Origin: a beta proteobacterium L13
GTDB lineage: Bacteria; Pseudomonadota; Gammaproteobacteria; Burkholderiales; Chromobacteriaceae
Length of the DNA: 64,000 nt
Direction of reading: 5' to 3'
Assembly (NCBI GenBank): GCA_000335715.1
Contig: AMYZ01000010.1
Coordinates: 62,001-126,000 of the forward strand
Positions 27,142 to 36,320 of the stretch are shown here, one piece after another; positions within the stretch are counted from its first letter, which is position 1; every line of letters starts with the position of its first letter. Made by a program: the position numbers and the translations under genes. The notes beneath the pieces were generated by a model that searched no databases, had not been told where the DNA came from, and worked only from the letters and a program-made list of their open reading frames with translations.

Positions 27142-28082
27142 GGGCGTACCTCGGTTGACGGGTTGGCCGCCTGGCCGCCCCGGTAAAGGGTGATGAACGC
27201 TTGCAAACGCTCGCCCAGATAATGGCGCAGCGCCTGCACCACCGGGTTCAGCAGGCGGCGGTCGGCGCACATCATGTGCAGCGGCGCCGGCTCGCCCAGC
27301 CACGGCTGGCACAGCGCCACCAGGCGGCCGGCGTGCAGGTCGGGCAGCACGTCCAGCGCCGATTTGTAGGCAATGCCGTAACCGGCCAGCGCCCAGTGCC
27401 GCACCGCGTCGCCGTCGTCCGACACGCGGTTGCCGCCCACCTGCACGCTATGCGCCACGCCATAGCGGAAAAACTGCCAGCGCTGGTGCACCTGCTCGCC
27501 CAGCTGGAAACACAGGCAATTGTGCTGGCGCAAGTCGTCCGGCTGCTGCGGCACGCCAGCTTGCTGCAGATAGGACGGTGCCGCGCACAGCACGCGGCGG
27601 TTGTCGGCCGCCAGCGGCACCGCAATCAGGCTTGAATCACTCGGCACACCGTAGCGGATGGCCAGGTCTACCGGCTGGCGGTAGACATCGGCCATGCGGT
27701 CGGACAGCTGCACCCGCAGCGTGACGCCGGGGTGGCGCTGCTGGAAATCGTCCAGCCAGCCCAGTAGCTGGTGCCGCCCCAGGTCGGACGGCAGCGACAG
27801 CTGCAGCGTGCCCTGCAAGTTGCCACCGCCGGCAATGGCGTCGCGCCCGGCGCCAAGCGTGGCCAGCGCCTGGCGGCAATGCGCCAGAAACAGCTCGCCC
27901 TGCGGTGTCAGGCGCAGGCTGCGCGTAGAGCGCACAAACAGCGCCGCGCCCAGCTCGGCCTCCAGCCGTTTCAGCGCCGCGCTGGTGGCCGCCGGGGTCA
28001 GGTCCAGCCGCCGCGCCGCCGCCGACAGGCTGCCGGTTTCGCTGGTCAGCACGAAAATTTCCAGGTCCTGCAGCGCCTTCAT
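27138..28082 (-). CDS. LysR family transcriptional regulator
   Basis: A 314-residue LysR regulator. The N-terminal helix-turn-helix reads MKALQDLEIFVLTSETGSLSAAARRL and ALKRLEAELGAALFVRSTRSLRLT. The effector domain follows. It starts at 28082, divergent from the Old Yellow Enzyme gene (28202) with 119 bases between, and overlaps the hydrolase downstream. LysR proteins normally control the divergent gene, so it likely regulates the OYE-nitroreductase operon. The inducer may be an electrophile or nitro/enone compound; that is inference. Confidence 0.9.
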   Translation of the reverse strand: MKALQDLEIFVLTSETGSLSAAARRLDLTPAATSAALKRLEAELGAALFVRSTRSLRLTPQGELFLAHCRQALATLGAGRDAIAGGGNLQGTLQLSLPSDLGRHQLLGWLDDFQQRHPGVTLRVQLSDRMADVYRQPVDLAIRYGVPSDSSLIAVPLAADNRRVLCAAPSYLQQAGVPQQPDDLRQHNCLCFQLGEQVHQRWQFFRYGVAHSVQVGGNRVSDDGDAVRHWALAGYGIAYKSALDVLPDLHAGRLVALCQPWLGEPAPLHMMCADRRLLNPVVQALRHYLGERLQAFITLYRGGQAANPSTEVRP

Positions 28083-28201
28083 TTTCAAAAATCCTTCACA
28101 AGTGCTTGCAATGCCGCGCAGTTTTTCAAATTTCCATACAAGGCAATGATAGCAGCACCGTTTTCCTGCCCGGCAGGAAACCCCAACAGGAGCTTGCCAC
28201 C

Positions 28202-29314
28202 ATGCCCGATATGTCGTTGTTTTCACCACTTTCCCACCCGGCCTTGCCGCTGCCCAACCGCATCGTGATGGCACCGATGACGCGCTGCCGCACCGACCAG
28301 CCCGGCGACGTGCCCAACGCGCTGATGGCCGAGTACTACGCCCAGCGCGCCAGCGCCGGCCTGATCATCAGCGAAGCCACACAGATTTCGCGCCAGGGCC
28401 AGGGTTACAGCTTTACCCCCGGCATTTACAGCCAGGCACAGATCGACGGCTGGCGCGGCGTAACCGACGCCGTGCACGCTGCGGGCGGGCGCATCGTGCT
28501 GCAACTGTGGCACGTTGGCCGCATGTCGCACCCGGTATTCCACGACGGCGGCCTGCCGGTAGCGCCGTCGGCACTGCCGCCGCAAGCACAGGTGTGGGTT
28601 GCCGACGCCAACGGCCAGGGCCAGATGCTGGATTGCCCGACACCGCGTGCGCTGGACATCGGCGAAATTGCCGACATCGTGGCCGACTACCGCCAGGCGG
28701 CACTGAACGCCATGGCCGCCGGTTTCGACGGGGTGGAAATCCACGCTGGCAACGGCTACCTGATCGACCAGTTCCTGCGCAGCACGTCCAACCAGCGCCA
28801 GGACCGCTACGGCGGCAGCCGCCGCTCACGGCTGCGCTTTTTGCTGGACGTCTGCCACGCCGTGGCCGGTGCCATCGGCGCGGCGCGTACCGGCGTGCGG
28901 CTGGCGCCCTATATCACCGCGCGCGGCATGGCCTGCCCGGACATCATCCCCACCATCCTGGAAGCCGCCGTGCAGCTGGACAAGCTGGGCGTGGGCTACC
29001 TGCACCTGTCCGAAGCCGACTGGGACGATGCGCCGCAAGTCGACCTGCTGTTCCGCCAGGCGCTGCGCCAGCGCTTTGCCGGCACGCTGATCGTAGCCGG
29101 CCGTTACGACGCCGCCCGCGCCGAAACCATGCTGGCCAGCAAGCTGGCCGACCTGGTGGCCTTTGGCCGCCCCTTCATCGCCAACCCCGACCTGCCAGCC
29201 CGGCTGCAACACGGCTGGCCGCTAGCCGACTTCGACCCCGCCGCGCTGTTTGGCGGCCAGGCCGACGGCTACACCCGCTACCCACCCTATACCCCGCCTG
29301 CCAGCCAGGCCTGA
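28202..29314 (+). CDS. Old Yellow Enzyme family alkene reductase (NemA-like)
   Basis: A 370-residue FMN enzyme that reduces activated double bonds and nitro compounds with NADPH. Family marks include LPNRIVMAPMTRCRTD, ISEATQISRQGQGY, LQLWHVGRMSHP, GFDGVEIHAGNGYLIDQFL with the substrate-binding His-x-x-Asn, NQRQDRYGGSRRSRLRFLLDV, and FGRPFIANPDLP at the end. AGGAG lies 9 bases before the ATG. It precedes a nitroreductase by 16 bases and is divergent from a LysR gene, so it is probably part of an electrophile or nitroaromatic detoxification operon. Confidence 0.92.
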   Translation: MPDMSLFSPLSHPALPLPNRIVMAPMTRCRTDQPGDVPNALMAEYYAQRASAGLIISEATQISRQGQGYSFTPGIYSQAQIDGWRGVTDAVHAAGGRIVLQLWHVGRMSHPVFHDGGLPVAPSALPPQAQVWVADANGQGQMLDCPTPRALDIGEIADIVADYRQAALNAMAAGFDGVEIHAGNGYLIDQFLRSTSNQRQDRYGGSRRSRLRFLLDVCHAVAGAIGAARTGVRLAPYITARGMACPDIIPTILEAAVQLDKLGVGYLHLSEADWDDAPQVDLLFRQALRQRFAGTLIVAGRYDAARAETMLASKLADLVAFGRPFIANPDLPARLQHGWPLADFDPAALFGGQADGYTRYPPYTPPASQA

Positions 29315-29330
29315 CACCGAGAACCGCACC

Positions 29331-29984
29331 ATGGACATCACCGCTTACCTGCTCCGCCGCTACACCACCAAGGCTTTCGACCCCGAGCGCCGGCTGGACG
29401 CCGCGCAACTGGCACAAATCGAAACCCTGCTGCGCTACAGCCCGTCGTCCACCAACGCCCAGCCCTGGCACTTCATCCTGGCCGGCAGTGACGACGGCAA
29501 GGCGCGCATCGCGCAAGCCACCCAGGGCTTTTACAGCTTTAACGAGGCCAAGATCCGCCGCGCCTCGCACGTGGTGGTGCTGTGCACCCGTGCCCAGATC
29601 GACGACAGCCACCTGCTGCAAGTGCTGGCACAAGAAGACCAGGACGGCCGCTTTGCCAATGCCGAGGCACGCGAAGGCCAGCACCGTGGCCGCAGCCACT
29701 TTGTGAACGCCCACCGTTTCCAGCTGCGCGACAGCGTGCACTGGATGGAAAAACAGGTGTACCTGGCGCTGGGCATGCTGCTGCTGGGCGTGGCCGCCAT
29801 GGAAATCGACGCCTGCCCGATCGAAGGCTTCGACGCGGTGGCGCTGGACGAGGCGCTGGGCCTGCGCCAGCACGGCCTGGTGCCGTCGGTGATCGTGGCG
29901 CTGGGCTACCGCGCTGCCGACGACTTCAACGCCGCGCTGCCCAAATCGCGGCTACCGGCCGACAGCGTCATCACCCGGCTGTAA
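29331..29984 (+). CDS. Oxygen-insensitive nitroreductase (NfsB-like)
   Basis: A 217-residue flavoprotein of the NfsB family. It begins MDITAYLLRRYTTKAFDPERRL and carries LLRYSPSSTNAQPWHFI, the FMN-binding signature, plus HWMEKQVYLALGMLLLGVAAMEIDACPIEGF. It matches E. coli NfsB in length (217) and order of motifs. It probably reduces nitro or quinone groups using NAD(P)H. It follows the Old Yellow Enzyme in an operon and is closed by a strong terminator. Confidence 0.92.
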   Translation: MDITAYLLRRYTTKAFDPERRLDAAQLAQIETLLRYSPSSTNAQPWHFILAGSDDGKARIAQATQGFYSFNEAKIRRASHVVVLCTRAQIDDSHLLQVLAQEDQDGRFANAEAREGQHRGRSHFVNAHRFQLRDSVHWMEKQVYLALGMLLLGVAAMEIDACPIEGFDAVALDEALGLRQHGLVPSVIVALGYRAADDFNAALPKSRLPADSVITRL

Positions 29985-30022
29985 GCCCTCTTTGCCCGCG
30001 CCCCGCACGGGGCCGGGCCCCT

Positions 30023-30051
30023 GCCGGGTGCGCGCTGCGCACCCGGCTTTT
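30023..30051 (+). terminator. Terminator after the nitroreductase gene
   Basis: A perfect 11-bp stem (30023-30033 with 30037-30047), GCT loop, and TTTT. It ends one base before the ACAGGAG ribosome binding site of the next gene, so transcription of the next operon must start within or upstream by readthrough. Confidence 0.9.
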
Positions 30052-30065
30052 CACAGGAGCCTGTC

Positions 30066-30521
30066 ATGAGCATCCAGCGACTGGATCATTTCACCTTGCG
30101 TACCCCGGCGGTAGCCGCCACCGTGGCCTTCTACCAGCACGTTATCGGGCTCGCCCCCGGCCCGCGCCCGGCCTTCCGCTTTCCTGGCGCCTGGCTGTAC
30201 GCCGGCAGCCAGCCGGTACTGCACATCGCCGAAGTGGGCGACAAGCAAGACCAGCTGGAGGCCTACCTGGGCAGCCGCGACGCAGGCAGCGGTAGCGGCT
30301 GCCTGGACCACGTGTCGCTGCGCGGCAGCGAGCTGGCCGTCACCCAGCAGCACCTGCTGGCGCTGGGCCAGCCGTTCCGCGAACGCGTGGTACCGGAAAT
30401 CAACGAACACCAGCTGTTCCTGCAAGACCCCAACGGCGTCACCATCGAGCTGATCTTCCCCTGCTCGCCCGACGACCGCATCGTAGGCGAACCGATGCCG
30501 CAGCTGGAGATCGCGCCATGA
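30066..30521 (+). CDS. VOC family protein (glyoxalase-fold)
   Basis: A 151-residue vicinal oxygen chelate protein. It begins MSIQRLDHFTLRTPAVAATVAFYQHVIGL and has GCLDHVSLRGSEL and QLFLQDPNGVTIELIF. These are the paired beta-alpha-beta-beta-beta halves with metal ligands His8, His99-like and Glu near 138. The chemistry (glyoxalase, dioxygenase or resistance) cannot be fixed. It overlaps the next gene by four bases, so it belongs to the 30066-33226 operon. Confidence 0.85.
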   Translation: MSIQRLDHFTLRTPAVAATVAFYQHVIGLAPGPRPAFRFPGAWLYAGSQPVLHIAEVGDKQDQLEAYLGSRDAGSGSGCLDHVSLRGSELAVTQQHLLALGQPFRERVVPEINEHQLFLQDPNGVTIELIFPCSPDDRIVGEPMPQLEIAP

Positions 30522-31435
30522 AGCCGCCACGCCGCCTGCCGGCTGCCAGCCGCCGCCAGTGGCTGAAGTTGGCCGCCACCACCGCACTGCTGCCGGCGCT
30601 GCCGTTGGCTGCGGCCAACGTACCGCCGCTGCAGCTGGGCGTGACCGACCTGAGCTTTCACCGCGCCACCGCCGCCGTGGTGGTGGCAGTACTGACCCGG
30701 CTGGGCTACCGCGTGCAGCGCAGCTACGCGCTGCATGAGGCCAACTTCGAGCGCCTGCGCAGCGGCGACATCGACCTGCTGGCCTCGGCCTGGCTGCCGT
30801 ACAGCCACGGCGTGTACCAGAACCGCGTGCACGAAGTAGTCACCACCCGCGAGCTGGGCCTGCACTACCAGCCGTACGCGCTGTGGGGCGTGCCCGACTA
30901 CGTGCCGGCCGACATGGTCGGCAGCGTGGCCGACCTGCTCAAACCCGAGGTGCACCAGCGCATGACCCCGCTGATCCAGGGCATCGGCCCCGGCGCCGGC
31001 ATTACCCGCTTTTCGCTGCGCATGATGGACGAGTACGGCCTGAGCGCCGCCGGCTACCGCTTCCAAACCGGTACCCAGCAACAATGCTTCGACGCCTTCG
31101 AGCAAGCGGTAGCGGCGCAGCGCTGGGTAGTAGTACCGCTGTGGCACCCGCAGTTCCTGCACGCACGCTACCGCATCCGCGAGCTGCAAGACCCGAAAGG
31201 CCTGCTGGGCGGCACCGACCGCGCTGTACTGCTGGCACGCAGCGACCGCCTGTCGCGGCTGACTCCGGCCCACCTGCAGGTGCTGGACAACATCCGGCTG
31301 GATAACCGCATCGTGGCCACGCTGGACTACGCCATCAACCGCGAAGGGCAAAGCGAAGACCAGGCCGCAGAAGCCTGGCTAGCCGCCCACCCCGACACCC
31401 TGGCCGGCTGGCTGCGGCCAACCCTGGGCAGCTAA
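30518..31435 (+). CDS. Orphan OpuAC-type glycine betaine/choline binding protein
   Basis: A 305-residue periplasmic protein. The N-terminus PAASRRQWLKLAATTALLPALPLAAA is a twin-arginine-like or Sec signal peptide. The rest fits the OpuAC/ProX binding-protein family: LQLGVTDLSFHRATAAVVVAVLTRLGYRV, FERLRSGDIDLLASAWLPYSHGVY, then a second lobe with VVVPLWHPQFLHARYRIREL. Usually such a protein works with a permease and ATPase of a compatible-solute importer, but neither is near. It could serve a distant transporter or act as a sensor. The neighbours (VOC, RidA, MFS) suggest a small-molecule catabolic operon. Confidence 0.82.
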   Translation: MKPPRRLPAASRRQWLKLAATTALLPALPLAAANVPPLQLGVTDLSFHRATAAVVVAVLTRLGYRVQRSYALHEANFERLRSGDIDLLASAWLPYSHGVYQNRVHEVVTTRELGLHYQPYALWGVPDYVPADMVGSVADLLKPEVHQRMTPLIQGIGPGAGITRFSLRMMDEYGLSAAGYRFQTGTQQQCFDAFEQAVAAQRWVVVPLWHPQFLHARYRIRELQDPKGLLGGTDRAVLLARSDRLSRLTPAHLQVLDNIRLDNRIVATLDYAINREGQSEDQAAEAWLAAHPDTLAGWLRPTLGS

Positions 31436-31478
31436 GGCCTTAGCCCGCAACACCACACAGAAGAAACCGGAGGAGAAC

Positions 31479-31976
31479 ATGCCACATTCCATCCCCACCC
31501 CCGAGGCCCGTCTGGCCGCGATGGGGCTCACCCTGCCCAGCCCGGCGCCGGCGCTGGGCAACTACGTGCCCTGGTGCATCGTGGAGCGCACTTTCATGAC
31601 CTCGGGCCAGTTCCCCTGGCGCGACGGCCAGCTGCTGTACCGTGGCCGCCTGGGCCAGGAGCTGGACATCGACCAGGGCTACGCCGCCTGCCAGCTGGCG
31701 GCGCTGAACGCTATCGCCCAGCTGAAACAGGCGGTGGGCGAGCTTAGCCGCGTGCGCCGCATCTTCCGGCTGGAAGGCGTGCTGAACGTGGCCGAGGGCT
31801 GCACCCAGCACCCGCGCGCGCTGGATGGCGCATCGGACCTGCTGGCCGCCGTGTTTGGCGAACAGGGCAGCCACACCCGCATGATCTGGACCAACCCGGT
31901 GATGCCGATGGACGGCTTTTGCCTGGTGTACCTGTTTGCCCACGTGGACACCGCCGTTGCAGGAGACGCCCCATGA
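31479..31976 (+). CDS. RidA family (YjgF-like) protein
   Basis: A 165-residue member of the RidA/YjgF/TdcF group, of the longer YjgH/chorismate-mutase-like type. Typical are LPSPAPALGNYVPWCIVERTFMTSGQFPWRDGQLLYRGRLGQELDIDQGYAACQLAALNAIAQL and FLLEGVLNVA-like segments, with the conserved aspartate/glycine positions of the trimer interface. RidA proteins hydrolyse reactive enamine or imine intermediates from PLP enzymes. It overlaps the MFS gene downstream (ATGA). Confidence 0.85.
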   Translation: MPHSIPTPEARLAAMGLTLPSPAPALGNYVPWCIVERTFMTSGQFPWRDGQLLYRGRLGQELDIDQGYAACQLAALNAIAQLKQAVGELSRVRRIFRLEGVLNVAEGCTQHPRALDGASDLLAAVFGEQGSHTRMIWTNPVMPMDGFCLVYLFAHVDTAVAGDAP

Positions 31977-33226
31977 ACGCCACACAACGCCTGTTTGTCG
32001 CCAGCTGTCTTTCCATCCTGGTGACGTCGATGATCTTTTCCATCCGTGCCGACATCCTGCAGCCGGTAGCGGCCGACTACGGGCTGAACAACGCCCTGAT
32101 CGGCCTGACCATGTCGTCGGTGTTCTGGGGTTTCACGCTGGGCATCCTGGTATGCGGCCTGATCGTGGACGTGGTGGGCATGAAGCGGCTGCACCTGCTG
32201 TCTGGCGCCGGCTACCTGGGCGGCATCGCGCTGATCCTGCTGGCACCGGTACCGGCTGCGGCCAACCCTGACGGCGGCCTGTTTGCCAGCACCGGCAGCA
32301 CCGTGCTGTACCTGGGGTTTTTGCTGACCGGCATCGCCCAGGGCGTGGTGGAGGGCGTCACCAACCCGCTGGTGGCCACGCTGTACCGCCACGACAAGCG
32401 CCGCATGCTGCACAAGCTGCACGCCTGGTGGCCGTGCGGCCTGATCGTGGGCGGGCTGGTGGCCTGGGGCATGGGCCAGCTGGGGCTGGGCTGGCAGCTG
32501 CGGCTGCTGAGCGTGGCAGTGCCGGTGGTGGCCTACCTGCTGCTGATCGCCCCGCTGCACTACCCGCCTACCGAGCGGGTCAGCGCCAGCGTCAGCACCG
32601 GGCAGATGCTGGCCGAAACGCGCCGCCCGCTGTTCCTGCTGCTGTTCGCGCTGATGTGGCTGACCGCCGCCACCGAGCTGGCACCGGACCAGTGGTTTGC
32701 CAAGATCATGGCCGACCTGCTGCCGGCGCTGGGCAGCAATACCATCCTGTTCCTGGTGTATACCGCCGGCCTGATGTTCGTGCTGCGCCAGTACGCCGCC
32801 GGCTGGCTGTTCCAGCGCCTGTCGCCGTACGCCATCCTCACCGCTAGCGCGCTGCTGTCGCTGGCGGGCCTGGCCACGCTGGGGCATTTGTCGGCCGATG
32901 CGGCCTGGGCAGGCAGCGCCGCCTTGCTGGGGGCGACGCTGTTCGGTGTGGGCAAGACCTTCTTCTGGCCCACCATGCTGGCCATCACCAGCGAGCAGTT
33001 TCCGCGTGGCGGCGCGCTGCTGCTGAACCTGATGGGCGGCGCCGGCATGCTGTCGGTAATGGTGGCGCTACCGGTGGTGGGGCAAATGATGGATAGCAGC
33101 GACACCGCCACCGCGCTGCGCCAGCTCAGCCTGCTGCCGGCCATCCTCAGCGTGGTGTTTGCCGTGCTGTGGTGGCAGCAGCGCCAGCGCGGCGGTTACG
33201 CGGTGCAGGCCCTGCCGCACGACTAG
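31973..33226 (+). CDS. MFS transporter
   Basis: A 417-residue inner-membrane protein with twelve predicted helices. The loop between helices 2 and 3 is GLIVDVVGMKRLH, a variant of the MFS motif A. AGGAG lies 7 bases before the ATG, which overlaps the RidA stop. The overall pattern resembles the FucP/NarK-like or FHS-type sugar/organic-acid carriers, but I would not name a substrate. It ends the VOC-OpuAC-RidA-MFS operon and converges with the next MFS gene. Confidence 0.87.
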   Translation: MNATQRLFVASCLSILVTSMIFSIRADILQPVAADYGLNNALIGLTMSSVFWGFTLGILVCGLIVDVVGMKRLHLLSGAGYLGGIALILLAPVPAAANPDGGLFASTGSTVLYLGFLLTGIAQGVVEGVTNPLVATLYRHDKRRMLHKLHAWWPCGLIVGGLVAWGMGQLGLGWQLRLLSVAVPVVAYLLLIAPLHYPPTERVSASVSTGQMLAETRRPLFLLLFALMWLTAATELAPDQWFAKIMADLLPALGSNTILFLVYTAGLMFVLRQYAAGWLFQRLSPYAILTASALLSLAGLATLGHLSADAAWAGSAALLGATLFGVGKTFFWPTMLAITSEQFPRGGALLLNLMGGAGMLSVMVALPVVGQMMDSSDTATALRQLSLLPAILSVVFAVLWWQQRQRGGYAVQALPHD

Positions 33227-33244
33227 GGCCCTGCCCCGGCCGGC

Positions 33245-34486
33245 TTAGCCCGGCCGGGCTTCCAGCGTGTCGCGCTGCGCCAGCGACGGGAACCAGCGCA
33301 TCCACAGCACCACCACCAGCAGCGTACCGGCACCACCCAGCACTACCGCCGGCACGGTACCGAACAGATGGGCGGTAACGCCGGATTCGAACTCGCCCAG
33401 CTGGTTGGACGCACCGATAAACAGCGAGTTGACAGCATTCACGCGGCCGCGCATGTCGTCCGGCGTTTCCAGCTGAACCAGTGTGCCGCGGATCACCACG
33501 CTGATGATGTCGGACGCGCCCAGCACCATCAGCGCCGCCAGCGACAGCAAAAAGTGGGTAGACAAACCAAAGCCGATGGTGGCCAGACCAAACACCGCCA
33601 CCGAGGCAAACAGCGTGCTGCCAACCTTGCGCTGTAACGGGTGGCGCATCAGCCATACCGACATCGCCAGCGCCCCTACCGCCGGCGCGGCGCGCAGCAG
33701 GCCCAGGCCCCACGGGCCGGTGTGCAGGATGTCTGCGGCAAACACCGGCAGCAAGGCCACCGCGCCGCCCAGCAGCACGGCAAACAGGTCCAGCGAAATG
33801 GCGCCCAGGATATCGGGCCGACTGCGGATGAAACGGATACCGGCCAGCAGCGAATCCATGCTCACCTTGCGGCTGTCGGCCACGTGCGGCGGCAGCGGCA
33901 GGCCCAGCACCAACACCACGCCAGCCACGAACATCAGCGCATTGAGGCCATAAGTCAGCGGCGCGCCAAAGGCAAACAGCAGGCCGCCCAGCGCCGGTGC
34001 CACGATGGTGGCCATCTCGTTGGCCGAAGCCGCCGCCGCCACCGCCTGCGGCAGCAAGGCGGGCGGCACGATATTGGGCAGGATGGACTGCATGGTAGGC
34101 ATGTCGAAGGCGCGGCAGGTGCCGATCAGCAACGACAGGCCAAAGATCAGCTCGCGGCTGACCGCCAGGCCCACGCCGCTATTGGCCAACAGCATGGTGG
34201 CCGCCGCCAGCGCCTGCAACAGCATGCTGATGGCCACGATGCGCTGGCGCGGGTAGCGGTCGGCCACCGTACCGGTGACCAGCACCAGCAGGATGCGCGG
34301 CAGAAACTGCAGCAGCCCCACCAGGCCCAGGTCCAGCGCGCTGCCGGTAAGGGTGTACATCTGCCAGCCTACGGCCACCCCCATGATCTGGAAGCCGCCG
34401 GTCAGCAGCAGGCGCGCGCTCCAGAACTGCCAGAACGGGCGATGGTGGCGCAGGGACAACACGGGCGGCGACGCTGGCTTGGGCAT
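33245..34486 (-). CDS. MFS exporter (EntS-like, MFS_3)
   Basis: A 413-residue membrane protein with twelve helices. [45 protein letters not shown] and [10 protein letters not shown] match the MFS_3/EntS class of siderophore or drug exporters. [46 protein letters not shown] is a well-known signature of that class near the C-terminus. I chose ATG 34486 (MPKPASPP) since longer reading adds no membrane segment. The substrate is unknown; no siderophore genes are nearby. Confidence 0.86.
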   Translation of the reverse strand: [413 protein letters not shown]

Positions 34487-34587
34487 GGCAAAGGCAAGCA
34501 AAAGGGGAAAGCCGTACAGGCTACGCCGCCAGCCGCCCGCGCACCAGTAGGCCTGGCAGTACGCTGCGTTCTGCGCGGCAATACGCA

Positions 34588-34621
34588 ACAAGGCCCGGGC
34601 TGCCAGCAGCCCGGGCCTTGT
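34588..34621 (-). terminator. Long hairpin after the phytase-like gene
   Basis: A perfect 15-bp stem (34588-34602 with 34607-34621), CCAG loop, lying 14 bases past the stop of the minus-strand gene at 34635. Only a short T-rich tail follows on the minus strand (TTGTTGCG), but the stem strength makes a terminator the best call. Confidence 0.7.
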
Positions 34622-34634
34622 ACCTGGCACCCGC

Positions 34635-36011
34635 TTAACGCGCGTCGATCAGCGCCTTGATATCCAGCAGCGTCAGCTCGTTGTCGTCCGGCTTGCCCAG
34701 CTGGCGGCCAGACGAGTACGGAAAGTTATTGTCGTTCACCAGCACGATATGCTGGCCATCCACCAGTGCCAGCCCTTCCGGCCCCAGGTGCGGCAGGCCG
34801 AAGCGGCCACTGGCATCGCTGTAACGCGACGCACGTTTAGGGTCGGCAATGCGGGTCAGGTCGATATAGGCCACCTTCTTCACAAAGCCGTCGGCGTCTG
34901 CCTGCGCCAGGTCGATCTTGTACACGCGCTTGAACGCCGCCGGTTTGTTAAAACAGTCGGTGCGCGTCATCTCGCCAGCGCACACCTGGCCCAGGCCCTC
35001 GCTGCTGTCGTCACGCTCGATCAGCAAGCCGGTGCTGGCGTCCAGCAGCTGGAAGTCGGCCATCACATTGCCATCCTGCTCAAACTGGTACTTCCACTGC
35101 TTGCCGGTGTAGCGGCCAGCCGCCACGTCAAACTCAAAGATGCGGGTGAAGGTCTTGCCGTTGGCCGCACGCTCGAAACCCTTGCTGGCGGCATCAAAGG
35201 CCGGCCATTCCAGCGCCGGGTACAGCTTGCTGCCATCCGGCGATTTAGCCATCGGCTCGAAGCCGCCAGAGCGGCGCACGTTCCAGCTGCCAATGCTGTC
35301 GGTAGGCAGGTTGCCCAGGCGGCCGTTCAGGTAGTGGTCCGGCGAGCGGTAGGCCACATCGCCCACCTTCATCTCGTGTACCGCCAGCACCTTGCCGTCC
35401 AGGTCGGCACGAATCAGATAGGGGCCAAACTCGTCGCCAATCCACATCTCCTTGCCCACTACCTGCAGCGACTCCACGTCGAAATCGACACCAGTGAGGT
35501 AGCGCTGGGCGCTGGCTTCGTTCTGGATGGCAAACGGCACTTTGCGGTCCGGGTCGCGCAGGAAGATCGTCCGCTGCAGGTCGGTACTGCCCTTGGCCCA
35601 ATCCACCGCCACACGATGCACCATCAACAGCGCGTCCTGCGAGTTGATCTTGTTGCCAAAGCCGTTATCGGTAAGCGTCAGGTAGTGGTTGCGGTCCAGC
35701 ATGGCAATGCCGGAAAAGCCCTGTACCGCCTGCCCCTTTACCGGCAGCGCCCCGCCCGATGCACGCGGATACTTGGGATCGCCCACAAAGGTGTTGGCCG
35801 CTTCCGAGCCCAGCACCTCGTTACGTACGCGCTTGCCGTTGGCAAACTTGCCCGAGGTGGCAAAAAAGGCGCCCGCGTCCGCCGGCGGCGTGGCCACAGT
35901 ATTGAACGGCACCACGGCGTGGCCGGCCAGCGTGGCCTCCACCGCCTGCTGCGCGTGGGCAGCGGTAGCACAACAAGCCAGGGCCAGCGTCAGGCTAAAC
36001 AGGGGTTTCAT
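34635..36011 (-). CDS. Esterase-like/phytase-like secreted protein
   Basis: A 458-residue protein with a signal peptide (MKPLFSLTLALACCATAAHA) and a Phytase-like (esterase-like activity of phytase) domain. Visible features are GFSGIAMLDRNHYLTLTDNGFGNKINS, GVDFDVESLQVVGKEMWIGDEFGPYLIRADLDGKV, and GLPHLGPEGLALVDGQHIVLVNDNNFPYSSGR. This family forms a beta-propeller and is linked to phosphate ester use or to outer-membrane/periplasmic esterase activity. GGAG lies 9 bases before the ATG at 36011. The protein is long and complete. Confidence 0.85.
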   Translation of the reverse strand: MKPLFSLTLALACCATAAHAQQAVEATLAGHAVVPFNTVATPPADAGAFFATSGKFANGKRVRNEVLGSEAANTFVGDPKYPRASGGALPVKGQAVQGFSGIAMLDRNHYLTLTDNGFGNKINSQDALLMVHRVAVDWAKGSTDLQRTIFLRDPDRKVPFAIQNEASAQRYLTGVDFDVESLQVVGKEMWIGDEFGPYLIRADLDGKVLAVHEMKVGDVAYRSPDHYLNGRLGNLPTDSIGSWNVRRSGGFEPMAKSPDGSKLYPALEWPAFDAASKGFERAANGKTFTRIFEFDVAAGRYTGKQWKYQFEQDGNVMADFQLLDASTGLLIERDDSSEGLGQVCAGEMTRTDCFNKPAAFKRVYKIDLAQADADGFVKKVAYIDLTRIADPKRASRYSDASGRFGLPHLGPEGLALVDGQHIVLVNDNNFPYSSGRQLGKPDDNELTLLDIKALIDAR

Positions 36012-36320
36012 TGCAGACAGCTCCGGTAACAAAAAAGGAAGCCGCTACGGTAAAGCGCCACAGTGACGACAGCGTGACGCGGGTGTGAAGGGAGCAAGAC
36101 AGGTAGATGAGTTGTAACAGCACGGCAAACGACAAGGTTGGCCGCAAGAACGGTAAGCAGGCATCGCTGACGATCATCAGGCCGCGTTTTTCTCTGGATG
36201 TACCGAAGGCTTGGCAAGGCGGGGCATGGTAACAAGCGGCCCGCCATGTCATTGCCAGCGGCCATGCTAAGCCAATATCATGGCATGTGCCGGATAAGTG
36301 ACAACGCGCAGTAACACAAC
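36012..36320. other. Intergenic region without recognised gene
   Basis: 309 bases between the phytase-like start and the next small gene. It holds one GGTTGGCCGCA word (36136-36146). Frames across it look like chance. I see no clear tRNA, riboswitch or promoter consensus. Confidence 0.5.
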
